DNA of 64,000 nucleotides from Ralstonia sp. 25mfcol4.1 (GCF_900104095.1 NZ_FNJO01000003.1:310001-374000); one strand, 5' to 3'. Positions 1 through 11,133 are shown, counted from the stretch's first letter. Notes: generated from the sequence alone by a model not told the origin. Numbers and translations: made by a program.

Positions 1-1
1 C

Positions 2-1234
<1,233 letters not shown>

Positions 1235-1296
1235 GGCCGTAGCCAGGACCGGTTCAAGCCATCCACACTGATTTCGACAGCGAAAGGAACATCACC

Positions 1297-2028
1297 ATGA
1301 CCGCCATCACCACGCTGCAACGCTGGACCCGCCCTACCACGCTCAAGATGATGGGGCTCGCCTTCGTCGCGGCCATCGCCACCACCTACCGGGTACCCGC
1401 CCTGTCGGCCGAGGACGCAGTGAAGGTTCCGGCCCCCACCGTCGACGAAAAACCGGGCACCAGCCATTCCGCCACGGCGGTCTTCGCCGGCGGCTGCTTC
1501 TGGGGCGTGCAAGGCGTGTTCCAGCATGTACGTGGCGTAACGCTGGTCACATCCGGTTACGCGGGGGGCGCGGCCAATACGGCGCAGTACGAAAAAGTGG
1601 GCACCGGCAATACCGGACACGCCGAGTCCGTGGAAGTCCGCTACGACCCCACGCAAATTACCTACGGCAAGCTGCTGCAGGTCTTTTTCTCGGTCGCCCA
1701 TAATCCGACGCAACTGAACTACCAGGGGCCGGACCACGGCACGCAATACCGCTCCGCCATTTTCCCGCTTACACCGGAGCAGAAATCGATTGCCGAAGCC
1801 TATATTGCGCAGTTGGGCACCAGCAGGGCCTGGCCGTCGCCGATCGTGACGCGCGTGGAGCCCAACAAGCCGTTCTATGCCGCCGAGAGCTACCACCAGG
1901 ATTATCTGGCCCGGAACCCGCGCGACATGTATATCGTCTTCAACGACCTGCCGAAGATCGGCAACCTGAAGAAGATGTTCCCGGACCTCTATCGGAACGA
2001 TCCGGTGCTGGTATCGAAAGCGCAGTGA
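1297..2028 (+). CDS. msrA: Exported peptide methionine sulfoxide reductase MsrA
   Basis: MsrA reduces methionine-S-sulfoxide in proteins. The catalytic motif GGCFWG is at residues 65-70 (Cys67), followed by the usual SGYAGG and EVRYDP segments. The first 38 residues form an export signal with a hydrophobic stretch ending ALSA before a charged mature start, so the enzyme probably acts in the periplasm, unlike cytosolic MsrA. Cys67 is the only cysteine in 243 residues, so no resolving cysteine is present and the sulfenic acid must be reduced directly by a partner. An AAAGGAA ribosome site precedes the ATG. The DipZ-like gene just upstream is a plausible electron donor; that link is inference. 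Confidence 0.93.
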   Translation: MTAITTLQRWTRPTTLKMMGLAFVAAIATTYRVPALSAEDAVKVPAPTVDEKPGTSHSATAVFAGGCFWGVQGVFQHVRGVTLVTSGYAGGAANTAQYEKVGTGNTGHAESVEVRYDPTQITYGKLLQVFFSVAHNPTQLNYQGPDHGTQYRSAIFPLTPEQKSIAEAYIAQLGTSRAWPSPIVTRVEPNKPFYAAESYHQDYLARNPRDMYIVFNDLPKIGNLKKMFPDLYRNDPVLVSKAQ

Positions 2029-2043
2029 GGGAGCCCGGCAGGT

Positions 2044-2142
2044 TCACCCGAACACCCCGACCGCCGCGCTCAGGATCCACCCCGCGGCCACGCAGGCACC
2101 TACCCATCCACAACCAATCAGTAAGACGTCACGCCAGGTCAT
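2044..2142 (-). CDS. Possible 32-residue single-span membrane peptide
   Basis: A short frame reads MTWRDVLLIGCGWVG and continues with a hydrophobic, Gly/Ala-rich segment that could form one transmembrane helix, ending VGVFG before TGA. It lies in the 300-base space between msrA and the terminator after tRNA-Pro, where no other gene is seen. No convincing Shine-Dalgarno sequence precedes the ATG and no family is recognised. It may be a chance frame. Confidence 0.25.
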   Translation of the reverse strand: MTWRDVLLIGCGWVGACVAAGWILSAAVGVFG

Positions 2143-2329
2143 CACTAATAAACGCGGCCGCACGATAAACCGCCATCGTGCGGCATTCCATGAGTTCGAT
2201 GAATGGGGTTAAGGCTAGACCATCACGGACACAGAACAATGTCTGAGATGTAAGGAAATTTTGCGGTGATCCCGCCCTGACCAGTTCGCCTGGCATATCG
2301 CCAGGGCAATCACTGAATCGGAAAAGACA

Positions 2330-2361
2330 AAGCCCGCGTAACCAATCGATTACGCGGGCTT
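2330..2361 (-). terminator. Rho-independent terminator after tRNA-Pro (probably bidirectional)
   Basis: A perfect 12-bp stem (AAGCCCGCGTAA with its complement) closes an 8-base loop. On the minus strand it lies just downstream of tRNA-Pro and is followed by TGTCTTTT. On the plus strand it is followed by eight T after CCA, so it can also end transcripts coming from msrA. Confidence 0.85.
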
Positions 2362-2369
2362 CCATTTTT

Positions 2370-2448
<79 letters not shown>

Positions 2449-2460
2449 AAGAAGAACGAG

Positions 2461-2466
2461 ATTATA
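2461..2466 (-). promoter_or_regulatory. -10 box of the tRNA-Pro promoter
   Basis: A perfect TATAAT lies 12 bases before the tRNA 5' end on the minus strand, the right distance for a short leader. No good -35 hexamer was seen 16-18 bases further upstream. It lies between the merR stop and the tRNA, so the tRNA need not depend on readthrough. Confidence 0.6.
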
Positions 2467-2504
2467 TCAGAGCCGACAGTAATGGCTAGTGGTTTGCAGT
2501 TAAT

Positions 2505-2942
2505 TTATTCATGCTTCGCGATCTGCTTCAGTTGCGCCAGCAGATGCTGGACTTCCACCAGGTCGCCGCGCAGCGTGTTCAGGTCGACCGACAGCATCGG
2601 CGGTTGCACTGCGGCGTCGGATTTGGCTTCGACCGCTTCGTCCGGCATGGCAGCGGCGACGCCATGATGACGCCCTTCGTCCAGCCGGTTGCGCGCACCG
2701 TTGATCGTGAAGCCTTGCTCGTAGAGCAGTTCGCGAATCCGTCGGATCAGCAGGACTTCATGGTGCTGGTAATAGCGGCGGTTGCCGCGCCGCTTCACGG
2801 GCTTGAGCTGCGTGAACTCCTGCTCCCAATAGCGCAGGACGTGCGGCTTGACGGCGCAAAGCTCGCTGACTTCACCGATCGTGAAATAGCGTTTTGCGGG
2901 AATCGGCGGCAGCGCGACGCGCTCGCTGGATTTTTCCGTCAT
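2505..2942 (-). CDS. MerR-family transcriptional regulator downstream of ihfA
   Basis: This 145-residue protein has a MerR-type winged helix-turn-helix at about residues 18-88 (YFTIGEVSELCAVKPHVLRY, then a wing with NRRYYQ). A short, probably helical tail follows with no cysteine cluster, so it is not one of the metal-sensing MerR proteins. It is the gene that regularly follows pheT-ihfA in beta- and gammaproteobacteria. Its target is unknown. The 197-base gap to ihfA shows no gene. The ATG has only a weak ribosome site. Confidence 0.85.
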   Translation of the reverse strand: MTEKSSERVALPPIPAKRYFTIGEVSELCAVKPHVLRYWEQEFTQLKPVKRRGNRRYYQHHEVLLIRRIRELLYEQGFTINGARNRLDEGRHHGVAAAMPDEAVEAKSDAAVQPPMLSVDLNTLRGDLVEVQHLLAQLKQIAKHE

Positions 2943-3139
2943 GCGATGGAGAAGCTGATGTCAGCCCCGTCAGGGGCGAGACGCGGTTGGCGCGACGCGC
3001 GCGCAGCATTGCAGGATACAGACAGCCGCCGCCCCGGGCAATCCAACCGATGTGGCAAATTGATACAGATGTCTGTGCGCCGCGACGGTCATCGTTCGAC
3101 AGGCGGCTGACACGCGGGGCGTCAGGTCCTGCCGCGTCG

Positions 3140-3556
3140 TCAGCCCGGAAGCGCCACGTCGGCGCGTTCCTCGACCAGGCTCTTGAGCTTCTGGCTTGCG
3201 TGGAACGTCACCACACGGCGGGCGGTGATCGGAATGATCTCGCCCGTCTTGGGGTTGCGGCCGGGACGTTGGGCCTTGTCGCGCAACTGGAAGTTGCCGA
3301 AGCCGGACAGCTTCACGCTGTCGCCCTTTTCCAGGGCTTCACGAATCACGTCGAAGAAAGCCTCGACCATATCCTTCGATTCGCGCTTGTTCAGGCCGAC
3401 CTGGTCGAACAGCATTTCTGCGAGTTCGGCCTTGGTCAGGGTAGGCACCTCGGTAGCGCGGGCTTCCGGCGATGCATCGTCGAAGGAGGCAGCATGCCGG
3501 TCGCTTGCCTCGCCCAGGTCTGCAGCATTCATGGAAATCGCGTCTCGATCGTTCAT
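3140..3556 (-). CDS. ihfA: Integration host factor alpha subunit
   Basis: IhfA pairs with IhfB to bind and sharply bend DNA. The core starts near residue 40 ([16 protein letters not shown]), has GFGNF at 85-89 and the arm [10 protein letters not shown], with the intercalating proline at about residue 102. At 138 residues it is about 35-40 longer than the usual ~100 because of an acidic, low-complexity N-terminal extension. The chosen ATG follows GAGAG at a fair distance. An internal ATG (residue 9) is possible, but no ATG lies close to the core start, so some extension is likely real. It follows pheT, as in many proteobacteria. Confidence 0.93.
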   Translation of the reverse strand: MNDRDAISMNAADLGEASDRHAASFDDASPEARATEVPTLTKAELAEMLFDQVGLNKRESKDMVEAFFDVIREALEKGDSVKLSGFGNFQLRDKAQRPGRNPKTGEIIPITARRVVTFHASQKLKSLVEERADVALPG

Positions 3557-3631
3557 CCTTGATCGCTCTCTTGAATCTGTCTGGCGATCCGCCCGGGAGC
3601 TGTGCCCGGGCGCTCCAACTGCGATGGTGGT

Positions 3632-6079
3632 TTAACCGCGCAGACGGGCTTCGAAGCCCGCTGTCAGCGCGTCGACCATGCAACGCACCGCGCTGTCGAC
3701 TGTCTCGTCCTGGAGGGTCGCCCCAGTATCTTGCAACGTTACCCGGAAGGCAAGACTTTTCTCGTCGGCACCAATTGACGCCGACGCCGCCTTGGGACGG
3801 AACTCGTCGAACAGCACCAGGCTCTGGACAAAGTGGCCAGAGCCGGCCTTGTCCAGCGCCGCGCGCATGGCATCGATCATGTCCTGCACGCGCACCTGCT
3901 GCTTGACCACCACGGCCAGGTCACGCACGGCCGCCGGGAACTTGGAGATTTCCGTGTACACCGGCAGGCCCACGTCGCGCAGCGCGTCGAGCTCCAGCTC
4001 GAACACGACCGGCGCGTTGGTCAGCTCGTACTCCTGCAGCCAGCGCGGGTGAATTTCACCCACCACGCCCACGGACTTGCCGCCGACGATCACGCGCGCG
4101 GCGCGGCCCGGGTGCAGCGCGGGATGCGCCACCGGCTCGAAGCGCGGCGTGCGCGGATGGAACAGCGCCTCCACATCACCCTTGATGTCGAAGAAGTCCA
4201 CCGGGCGCGTTGCCACACCCCATTGCCCCTCGAATGCCGGGCCGTAGGCGATGCCCGCCGCCATCATCGGCTGGCGATAGCCGGCCACGGTCAGGCCGCC
4301 GTCGGCCACGCTGGCGTCGCGGTGGAACACGCGGCCCACCTCGAACAGGCGCACGCGCGCCGCCTTGCGGTTGAGGTTGTAGCGCACCTTGTCGACCAGG
4401 CCACCGATCAGCGTCGAACGCATCACGGCCAGCTGGCTAGCGATCGGGTTCAACAGGCGGATCGGGTTGTCATTGGCGGCAAAGTCGCGCTCCCACTGCT
4501 CTTCCACGAAGGCGAAGTTGATCACTTCGTTGAAGTCGCGCGCGGCCAGCGCGTGGCGCACCACGTGCTGCGAGCGGCGGCCTTCGTTGGTCGGGCGCAT
4601 TTCGCTTTCGGCGATCGGCGGACGGGCCACGATACGCTCGAAGCCGTAGATCCGCGCCACTTCCTCGATCAGGTCTTCCTCGATCTCGATGTCGAAGCGA
4701 TAGCTCGGCGGCGTGACCTCGAACACCTCGCCATCCGCGCCCTGCGAACGCGTGAACGGCAGGTTCAGGCGCTGGAACACATCGGCGATCTCAGCCGGCG
4801 ACAGTTCGATACCCAACACGCGCTCGGCGCGCGCCACGCGAAGGGCCACCGGCTTGCGCTGCGGCAGGTTGACGATCTGGTCGTCCACCGGGCCGGCCTG
4901 GCCGCCGCAGATATCAAGAATCAGCGCACTGATGCGTTCGATGTGCTCCACTGTGGTGGCGTAGTCCACGCCACGCTCGAAGCGATGCGCGGCATCGGTC
5001 GAGAAGTTGTAGCGGCGCGCGCGACCCTGGATGGCATTGGGCCACCAGAACGCGGCTTCCAGATAGATGTTCGTGGTGTCCAGCGACACGGCGGTGCTGT
5101 CGCCGCCCATGATGCCCGCCAGGCTTTCGATTTCCTTGTCGTCGGAGATCACGCCAACCTGCTCGTCCACCTCGACGGTGTTGCCGTTCAGCAGCTTGAG
5201 CTGTTCGCCCTTGCGGCCCCAGCGCACGTCCAGCCCGCCGTGGATCTTGTCCAGGTCGAACACGTGCGACGGTCGGCCGAGTTCGAGCATCACGTAGTTC
5301 GAGATATCGACCAGTGCCGAGATGCTGCGCTGACCCGAACGCTCCAGGCGCTGCACCATCCAGGCCGGCGTGGCCGCCCGGGCGTTCACGCCGCGGATGA
5401 TACGGCCCGAGAAACGGCCACACAGGTCGGGCGCCGAGATCCTGACCGGCAGCTTGTCCTGCAGCGTCACGGCCACCGGCGACATGTCCGGCAGCGTCAG
5501 CGCGGCACCGGTCAGCGCCGACACCTCGCGCGCCACGCCGTGGATCGACAGGCAGTCCGCCTTGTTTGGCGTCAGCTTGATCGTGAAGACCTGGTCGTCA
5601 AGGTCCAGGTACTGGCGGATGTCCTGGCCCACCGGCGCGTCGTCCGGCAGCACCAGCAGGCCGCCGTGATCTTCCGACAGCTTCAGTTCGCGGGCCGAGC
5701 ACAGCATGCCGAAGCTGTCCACGCCGCGGAGCTTGCCCACCTTGATCTCGAACGGCTTGCCGCCGTCTTCGGCAGGCGGCAGCACGGCGCCCACCAGCGC
5801 ACATGGCACCTTGATGCCCGGCTTCACGTTGGGCGCGCCGCAAACGATCTGCAGCGTCTCGCCGGTGCCGACGTCCACCTGGCAAACGTTCAGGCGGTCG
5901 GCATTGGGATGGCGTTCGGTCGCCAGCACGCTGGCCACCACGATCTTGTTGAACGGCGGCGCAACCGGGCCGACCTCTTCCACTTCGAGGCCGGCCATGG
6001 TCAGGCTGTGGGACAGCGCGTCGGTCGAGATCTTTTCAGGATTGGCGAATGTGCGAAGCCAGGATTCCGAGAATTGCAT
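3632..6079 (-). CDS. pheT: Phenylalanine-tRNA ligase beta subunit
   Basis: This is the beta chain of the alpha2-beta2 enzyme that charges tRNA-Phe; it carries editing and tRNA-binding domains. At 815 residues it has normal length. An OB-fold tRNA-binding domain lies at about 39-150 ([20 protein letters not shown]), followed by the B3/B4 editing domain, the B5 domain, the core with [16 protein letters not shown] near 560, and the C-terminal FDX-ACB domain from about 720 ([12 protein letters not shown]). It lies 66 bases after pheS and 75 bases before ihfA, in one transcription unit by order and spacing. Confidence 0.98.
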   Translation of the reverse strand: MQFSESWLRTFANPEKISTDALSHSLTMAGLEVEEVGPVAPPFNKIVVASVLATERHPNADRLNVCQVDVGTGETLQIVCGAPNVKPGIKVPCALVGAVLPPAEDGGKPFEIKVGKLRGVDSFGMLCSARELKLSEDHGGLLVLPDDAPVGQDIRQYLDLDDQVFTIKLTPNKADCLSIHGVAREVSALTGAALTLPDMSPVAVTLQDKLPVRISAPDLCGRFSGRIIRGVNARAATPAWMVQRLERSGQRSISALVDISNYVMLELGRPSHVFDLDKIHGGLDVRWGRKGEQLKLLNGNTVEVDEQVGVISDDKEIESLAGIMGGDSTAVSLDTTNIYLEAAFWWPNAIQGRARRYNFSTDAAHRFERGVDYATTVEHIERISALILDICGGQAGPVDDQIVNLPQRKPVALRVARAERVLGIELSPAEIADVFQRLNLPFTRSQGADGEVFEVTPPSYRFDIEIEEDLIEEVARIYGFERIVARPPIAESEMRPTNEGRRSQHVVRHALAARDFNEVINFAFVEEQWERDFAANDNPIRLLNPIASQLAVMRSTLIGGLVDKVRYNLNRKAARVRLFEVGRVFHRDASVADGGLTVAGYRQPMMAAGIAYGPAFEGQWGVATRPVDFFDIKGDVEALFHPRTPRFEPVAHPALHPGRAARVIVGGKSVGVVGEIHPRWLQEYELTNAPVVFELELDALRDVGLPVYTEISKFPAAVRDLAVVVKQQVRVQDMIDAMRAALDKAGSGHFVQSLVLFDEFRPKAASASIGADEKSLAFRVTLQDTGATLQDETVDSAVRCMVDALTAGFEARLRG

Positions 6080-6145
6080 GGCGCTTCTGATCCGGTAGGT
6101 ATTCTGTGATGTCTTTGACGATATGCGGGCAGCGGCCTGCGACGA

Positions 6146-7177
6146 TCAGGCGAACTGGCGCAGGAAGCGCACGTCGCCCTCGAAGAACAGGCGCAGGTCA
6201 TTGATGCCGTAGCGCAGCATCGTCAGGCGCTCCAGCCCGGAGCCGAACGCGAAGCCGATATAACGCTCGGGGTCGAGGCCCATGTTGCGCAGCACGTTCG
6301 GGTGAACCTGGCCCGAGCCGGAAATTTCCAGCCACTTGCCATTGCCAAAGGCCATGTCGATTTCGGCCGACGGCTCGGTGAACGGGAAGTACGAGGGGCG
6401 GAAGCGCACCTGGATGTCGTCGCGCTCGAAGAACTTGCGCAGGAAATCGGTGTACACGCCCTTGAGGTCGGCAAAGCTGACATCCTCGCTGATCCACAGG
6501 CCTTCCACCTGGTTGAACATCGGCGAGTGCGTGGCGTCGCTGTCCACGCGATAGGTGCGGCCCGGGCAGATCACCTTGATCGGCGGCATCGGCTTGCCGG
6601 CGTACTTCTGCACGTGCATGCGGGCGTAGCGCACCTGCATCGGGCTGGTATGGGTACGCAGCAGCAGAAGCTTGTCGTCGCTGTCGCGGCCGTCCACATA
6701 GAACGTGTCCTGCATCGAACGTGCCGGATGGTTGTCCGGGTTGTTCAGCGCGGTGAAGTTCATCCAGTCGGTTTCGATCTCGGGGCCGTCGGCCACGTCG
6801 AAGCCGATCGAGCCGAAGATCTGCTCGACACGCTCCCACGTACGCATCACGGGGTGCACGCTGCCGCGCGCCACGGCGCGGCCCGGCAGCGTCACGTCGA
6901 TGGCCTCGGCGGCCAGGCGCGCGTTCATCAGCGCATCGGCCAGCGCCTGGCGGCGCACCTGCAGCGCGCCCTCCACCTGCTGCTTGACCTGGTTGATGCG
7001 GGCGCCCTCGGTCTTGCGGGCTTCCGGGTCCAGCTTGCCGAGGCCCTTGAGCAGTTCGGTCAGTGCGCCGGTCTTGCCCAGGAAGCGGGCCTTCTCGTTT
7101 TCCAGCGTGGCGTTGTCGTTGGCGGCGGCGAAGGCGGCCTGTGCGTCGGCGACGATTTGATCCAGATCCAGGGACAT
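6146..7177 (-). CDS. pheS: Phenylalanine-tRNA ligase alpha subunit
   Basis: This is the catalytic alpha chain of phenylalanyl-tRNA synthetase, 343 residues. A helical N-terminal arm is followed by class II motifs: [32 protein letters not shown] and the motif 3 region [13 protein letters not shown] near the end. The frame is open for 83 more codons upstream, but that part has no family similarity. The start MSLDLDQI at 7177 gives the standard length and N-terminus. No strong Shine-Dalgarno precedes it. The 248-base space to rplT carries two hairpins, and no Phe-rich leader peptide like E. coli pheM was found. Confidence 0.97.
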   Translation of the reverse strand: MSLDLDQIVADAQAAFAAANDNATLENEKARFLGKTGALTELLKGLGKLDPEARKTEGARINQVKQQVEGALQVRRQALADALMNARLAAEAIDVTLPGRAVARGSVHPVMRTWERVEQIFGSIGFDVADGPEIETDWMNFTALNNPDNHPARSMQDTFYVDGRDSDDKLLLLRTHTSPMQVRYARMHVQKYAGKPMPPIKVICPGRTYRVDSDATHSPMFNQVEGLWISEDVSFADLKGVYTDFLRKFFERDDIQVRFRPSYFPFTEPSAEIDMAFGNGKWLEISGSGQVHPNVLRNMGLDPERYIGFAFGSGLERLTMLRYGINDLRLFFEGDVRFLRQFA

Positions 7178-7338
7178 GACGGCTATACGTGGACGGTACG
7201 TGGATGGTGCATAGGAAGGATAGGCACTGCCGCCGGGCGCGATACGCGGTACACGGTAGGTCGCACGCGGCGATGCCTTGTCATTTCGGATGCCGTCCCG
7301 GCTGGGGAAGTCTCCATTCGGCATGGCATTCGAAATGA

Positions 7339-7366
7339 AAACGGGGCTCGGTGAGGAGCCCCGTTT
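7339..7366 (-). terminator. Hairpin between rplT and pheS, terminator or attenuator
   Basis: An 11-bp perfect stem (AAACGGGGCTC and complement) with a 6-base loop is followed on the minus strand by TCATTTCG, a weak U tract. A second hairpin, GGAAGCGC-N5-GCGCTTCC, lies just upstream at about 7395-7415. Together they could partly end the infC-rplT transcript before pheS. Confidence 0.5.
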
Positions 7367-7425
7367 CAGCAGACCTTGCGGTCGGTGCTTGCCCGGAAGC
7401 GCATTACGCGCTTCCCGAACGGCCA

Positions 7426-7782
7426 TCAGGCAACGGAGGCTTTCACCTGGTTGACGATGGCGGCAAAGGCAGGCTTGTCATGGATGGCCATGTCCGACAG
7501 CACCTTGCGGTCCAGTTCAATCGAAGCCTTCTTCAGGCCGTTCATGAACACGCTGTAGGTCATGCCATGCTCACGCGTCGCGGCATTGATACGTGCAATC
7601 CACAGAGCGCGGAACACGCGCTTCTTGTTGCGACGATCGCGGTACGCGTACTGACCAGCACGCATGACCGCCTGCTTGGCGATACGGTAGACATTATTGC
7701 GACGGCCGCGGTAACCCTTGGCAGCGTCGATAACCTTCTTGTGACGGGCCCGTGCAGTGACCCCACGCTTTACTCGAGGCAT
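7426..7782 (-). CDS. rplT: 50S ribosomal protein L20
   Basis: L20 binds 23S rRNA early in 50S assembly and in many bacteria represses its own operon. It has 118 residues with the invariant start [17 protein letters not shown], the [18 protein letters not shown] segment and the C-terminal globular part ([11 protein letters not shown]). It follows rpmI after 28 bases in the infC-rpmI-rplT operon. Normal length, nothing odd. Confidence 0.99.
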   Translation of the reverse strand: MPRVKRGVTARARHKKVIDAAKGYRGRRNNVYRIAKQAVMRAGQYAYRDRRNKKRVFRALWIARINAATREHGMTYSVFMNGLKKASIELDRKVLSDMAIHDKPAFAAIVNQVKASVA

Positions 7783-7810
7783 GTAATACTCCTTTCGTTA
7801 TCGGTTGGGG

Positions 7811-8008
7811 TTATGCGTAAGGCATCATCGCGCGAACGGACTTCAGGTTCGTCTCATGGACGTCCTGGGTGCCGCGCAGTTGACGCTTGTTCTTGGTGGT
7901 CTTCTTCGTCAGGATGTGACGCTTGAAGGCCTGGCCACGCTTGAACGAACCGTTCGGGCGCGCCGTAAAGCGCTTGGAGGCGCTTTTCTTGGTCTTCATC
8001 TTAGGCAT
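7811..8008 (-). CDS. rpmI: 50S ribosomal protein L35
   Basis: This 65-residue basic ribosomal protein starts [14 protein letters not shown] and contains the [18 protein letters not shown] segment typical of L35. A 74-codon frame begins nine codons earlier, but the family start is the ATG at 8008. It lies between infC and rplT as in nearly all bacteria. Confidence 0.99.
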   Translation of the reverse strand: MPKMKTKKSASKRFTARPNGSFKRGQAFKRHILTKKTTKNKRQLRGTQDVHETNLKSVRAMMPYA

Positions 8009-8139
8009 GAATAACTCCAGCTCTATGACATGCATGCAGGTGGATGACTGACGCCATCACTTGCAAAACCCGCATCCACTTGTTTTTGTACGCGGCACCG
8101 GGGTGCAAACCCCGTACACCACGCACGGTTTCCGCGCAG

Positions 8140-8177
8140 GGCGACGCCGGGATACCCCCGGCATCCCGGCCGTCGCC
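8140..8177. promoter_or_regulatory. Strong hairpin in the infC-rpmI spacer
   Basis: GGCGACGCCGGGAT pairs with ATCCCGGCCGTCGCC through 14 base pairs with one bulged C and a 9-base loop. A smaller CGGGG-N6-CCCCG hairpin lies just beside it near 8105. The 180-base spacer has no gene. In E. coli the transcript around this junction folds to bind L20 and control rpmI-rplT, so an equivalent role is possible. No U tract follows, which argues against simple termination. Confidence 0.4.
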
Positions 8178-8188
8178 CCACACAGGAA

Positions 8189-8710
8189 TTACTTCTTCTT
8201 CTTGGGAGCCAGCACCATCACCATCTGGCGACCTTCCATCTTCGGCATCTGCTCGACCTGACCCAGCTCTTCCAGGTCAGCCTTCAGACGCTCGAGCATG
8301 CGCGCGCCGATTTCCTGGTGGGCCATCTCACGACCGCGGAAACGCAGCGTGATCTTGGTCTTATCCCCATCCTCCAGGAAGCGTCGCAGGTTGCGCAGCT
8401 TGACGTTGTAGTCGCCATCATCCGTGCCAGGACGGAATTTCACTTCCTTGACCTGGATGATCTTCTGCTTAAGCTTGGCCTCGTGGGCGCGCTTGGCTTC
8501 CTCGTACTTGAACTTGCCGTAGTCCATGATGCGGGCCACGGGAGGAGCCGCGTTAGGCGCGATCTCCACCAGATCCAAGTCCTTGTCCTCGGCCATGCGC
8601 AGTGCGTCCATGAACTTGACGATGCCGAGCTGCTCGTTATCAACCCCTACCAGGCGCAGCTCAGGCGCGCTGATTTCCCGGTTGATACGGTGACCTTTGT
8701 CTGTAGCGAT
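8189..8710 (-). CDS. infC: Translation initiation factor IF-3, ATC start codon
   Basis: IF-3 keeps 30S subunits free and checks start codons. The protein is 173 residues: N-domain ([20 protein letters not shown]), linker around [16 protein letters not shown] and C-domain ending in KKKK. The first ATG in frame (8611) would remove 33 conserved residues. Upstream of it there is no ATG, GTG or TTG before an in-frame TAA that lies three codons before an ATC at 8710. Translation must therefore begin at or just after this ATC, giving [13 protein letters not shown]. Rare start codons in infC are known (AUU in E. coli) and let IF-3 repress its own synthesis. GAGGTAA upstream may act as the ribosome site. 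Confidence 0.97.
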   Translation of the reverse strand: MATDKGHRINREISAPELRLVGVDNEQLGIVKFMDALRMAEDKDLDLVEIAPNAAPPVARIMDYGKFKYEEAKRAHEAKLKQKIIQVKEVKFRPGTDDGDYNVKLRNLRRFLEDGDKTKITLRFRGREMAHQEIGARMLERLKADLEELGQVEQMPKMEGRQMVMVLAPKKKK

Positions 8711-8757
8711 GTTCCGTTACCTCAAGAAGACAAAAAAACAAGCCGTGCTTCACACCC

Positions 8758-10665
8758 TCAGGCTTTGCTGGCAACGTCGTTCTGAAGACGTTCCACAAAG
8801 GCGGAAACGGGCATGACACCCAGATCCACATTGCCACGGGCACGCACGGCCACTTGATTGGCGTCCCGCTCCTTGTCGCCCACCACTAGCAGGTAGGGAA
8901 TCTTCTGGAGCGAGTGCTCGCGGATTTTATACGTAATTTTCTCGTTACGCAAATCCGCCTTGGCCCTAAACCCTTGTTTTTGCAAGAGTTGCACGACGTT
9001 TTCGGCATATTCCGCCTGGGATTCGGCGATATTCATTACGACCACCTGCTCCGGAGCCAGCCAGGCGGGCAGCGCACCCGCATGGTTTTCCAGCAGGATG
9101 CCGAGGAATCGCTCGAACGAACCCAGGATGGCACGGTGCAGCATGACCGGGCGCTTCCGGCCGTTGTCATCCGCCACGTACTCGGCGCCCAGGCGCTCCG
9201 GCAGCACCAGGTCGAGCTGCAGCGTACCGCACTGCCACGAACGGCCGATCGCATCCTTGATGTGGTATTCCACCTTCGGACCATAGAAGGCGCCCTCGCC
9301 CGGCAGTTCCTCCCACTCCACGCCGCAGGCGCGCAGCGCCAGGCGCAGGCCGTCTTCGGCGTGATCCCAGACGGCATCCGAGCCGGCGCGCTTTTCCGGG
9401 CGCAGCGACAGCTTGACCTTGACGTCCTTGAAGCCGAAATCGTCATACACCGAAAACGCCAGCTCGTTGAACGCCTTGGCTTCCTCGACGATCTGCTCTT
9501 CCGTGCAGAAGATATGTGCATCATCCTGCACGAAACCACGCACGCGCATCAGGCCATGCAACGCACCCGACGGTTCATTGCGGTGGCATGAGCCGAATTC
9601 GGCAAAACGCAACGGCAGGTCGCGGTACGAACGCAGGCCGTGGTTGAAGATCTGGACATGTCCCGGGCAGTTCATCGGCTTGATCGCGTAGTCGCGCTTT
9701 TCCGACTCCGTGACGAACATGTTTTCCTTGTAGTTCTCCCAGTGGCCCGACTTCTCCCAGAGAGAACGATCCATCACTTGCGGCGTCCGGACTTCCTGAT
9801 AACCGGCTTCCGTCAGGCGGCCGCGCATGTACTGCTCGACGGCCTGCCAGACGCTCCAGCCCTTCGGGTGCCAGAACACCATGCCCGGCGCTTCCTCTTG
9901 CAGGTGGAACAGGTCCAGCGTCTTGCCCAGGCGGCGGTGGTCGCGCTTCTCGGCCTCCTCCAGCATCGTCAGGTACGCTTCCTGATCTTCCTTTCTGGCC
10001 CAGGCCGTGCCGTAGATGCGCTGGAGCATCTCGTTGTTCGAGTCGCCACGCCAATAGGCGCCGGCCACCTTCATCAACTTGAAGACCTTGAGCTTGCCCG
10101 TCGACGGCACGTGCGGGCCACGGCACAGATCGACGAAGCTGCCTTCGCGATACAGGCCGATTTCCTGGTCGGCCGGAATCGACGCGATGATCTCGGCCTT
10201 GTACTTCTCGCCCATCGACTCGAACAGCGCCACCGCCTCGTCGCGGTTCCACACTTCGCGCGTGACTTTCTCGTCCTTGCGGGCCAGCTCCGTCATCTTC
10301 TTCTCGATGGCGGCCAGATCCTCGGGCGTAAAAGGACGCTTGTAGGAAAAGTCGTAGTAGAAGCCGTTCTCGATGACCGGACCGATCGTCACCTGCGCAT
10401 CGGGGAACAGCTCCTTGACGGCGTAGGCCAGCAAGTGGGCCGTCGAATGGCGGATCACGTCGACGCCGTCGGCGTCCTTGTCCGTGACGATGGCCAGGGA
10501 GGCATCCTGGTCGATCGTGTAGCTCGTATCGACCATGCGACCATCGACCTTGCCGGCGAGCGCGGCCTTGGCCAGGCCCGAGCCGATGCTCTGCGCCACT
10601 TCAGCCACCGTGACGGGGCCGGGGTACTCGCGACGGGAACCGTCCGGCAGCGTGATTGCGATCAT
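8758..10665 (-). CDS. thrS: Threonine-tRNA ligase
   Basis: The 635-residue class II synthetase charges tRNA-Thr and edits misattached serine. In order: TGS domain ([16 protein letters not shown]), editing domain with [15 protein letters not shown], catalytic core with [19 protein letters not shown] (motif 2) near 370, and a C-terminal anticodon-binding domain ([18 protein letters not shown]). The frame extends upstream, but AGAGG lies 7 bases before the ATG at 10665, which gives the family N-terminus. The ATG one codon earlier is a less well spaced alternative. infC starts 47 bases downstream, probably cotranscribed. Confidence 0.98.
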   Translation of the reverse strand: MIAITLPDGSRREYPGPVTVAEVAQSIGSGLAKAALAGKVDGRMVDTSYTIDQDASLAIVTDKDADGVDVIRHSTAHLLAYAVKELFPDAQVTIGPVIENGFYYDFSYKRPFTPEDLAAIEKKMTELARKDEKVTREVWNRDEAVALFESMGEKYKAEIIASIPADQEIGLYREGSFVDLCRGPHVPSTGKLKVFKLMKVAGAYWRGDSNNEMLQRIYGTAWARKEDQEAYLTMLEEAEKRDHRRLGKTLDLFHLQEEAPGMVFWHPKGWSVWQAVEQYMRGRLTEAGYQEVRTPQVMDRSLWEKSGHWENYKENMFVTESEKRDYAIKPMNCPGHVQIFNHGLRSYRDLPLRFAEFGSCHRNEPSGALHGLMRVRGFVQDDAHIFCTEEQIVEEAKAFNELAFSVYDDFGFKDVKVKLSLRPEKRAGSDAVWDHAEDGLRLALRACGVEWEELPGEGAFYGPKVEYHIKDAIGRSWQCGTLQLDLVLPERLGAEYVADDNGRKRPVMLHRAILGSFERFLGILLENHAGALPAWLAPEQVVVMNIAESQAEYAENVVQLLQKQGFRAKADLRNEKITYKIREHSLQKIPYLLVVGDKERDANQVAVRARGNVDLGVMPVSAFVERLQNDVASKA

Positions 10666-10868
10666 CATTGCACCTCTTGTGGATTCCACCGCGCCGGCGT
10701 CTGGGCACCAGGGCGGGCGGACAAAGCAACTTTTTGTGGCGCCAGGCCGCCAGATGCGGCGCACGCGCGCATCGGACAACACCGGCAACGGAAATCTCTC
10801 GGGCTGACCCGCGCCCAAATTCAGGCGACGCGGCAGCTTAGCAGCACACTGGCAAACGACAGACGAAA

Positions 10869-10894
10869 AAAAACGCGGCCAAGGCCGCGTTTTT
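10869..10894 (-). terminator. Rho-independent terminator between tRNA-Val and thrS
   Basis: AAAAACGCGGCC-AA-GGCCGCGTTTTT forms a 12-bp stem, followed on the minus strand by a run of T. It ends transcription from tRNA-Val (and any relA readthrough) before the thrS promoter region. The rest of the 349-base space (10666-11014) holds no gene. Confidence 0.85.
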
Positions 10895-11014
10895 CTGTAT
10901 TTCCCCGCATCCTGCACGGGTCGAAGGCGCACCTCGACTACTGTCGCTAACCAGCGGTAGTAGTTCGAGTTGTCATGTTCATGGTGCGCTTCCGGCGTTG
11001 TACTGCATGTTCGT

Positions 11015-11091
11015 TGGTAGGCTCGATTGGACTCGAACCAACGACCCCCACCATGTCAAGGTGGTGCTCTAACCAGCTGAGCTACGAGCCT
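11015..11091 (-). tRNA. tRNA-Val (anticodon GAC)
   Basis: Seventy-seven bases give a full cloverleaf on the minus strand. The acceptor arm is AGGCTCG/CGAGCCT, the D-arm holds AGCTCAGCTGGTTAGAGC, the anticodon stem CCACC/GGTGG encloses TTGACAT, and the T-arm is GTTGGTTCGAGTCCAAT. CCA is encoded. It lies only 21 bases after the relA stop codon on the same strand, with a separate promoter overlapping the relA end. Confidence 0.97.
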
Positions 11092-11103
11092 AGCGAAGCG
11101 CAG

Positions 11104-11133
11104 AGTATAACCTTATTTTCGCCGGGAGTGCAA
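11104..11133 (-). promoter_or_regulatory. Sigma-70-type promoter of tRNA-Val inside the end of relA
   Basis: On the minus strand TTGCAC (11133-11128) and TATACT (11109-11104) are separated by 18 bases, and the -10 box ends 12 bases before the tRNA. The -35 lies inside the last relA codons and the -10 just after its TAA. Confidence 0.6.

Noticed and set aside
3833..6109. 758-codon frame opposite pheT
   Set aside because: High GC produces long antisense frames. Composition is Arg/His/Ala-rich, and pheT on the other strand is certain.
7178..7426. 83-codon N-terminal extension of pheS
   Set aside because: No similarity to PheS, and it contains the rplT-pheS hairpin. The standard start is 7177.
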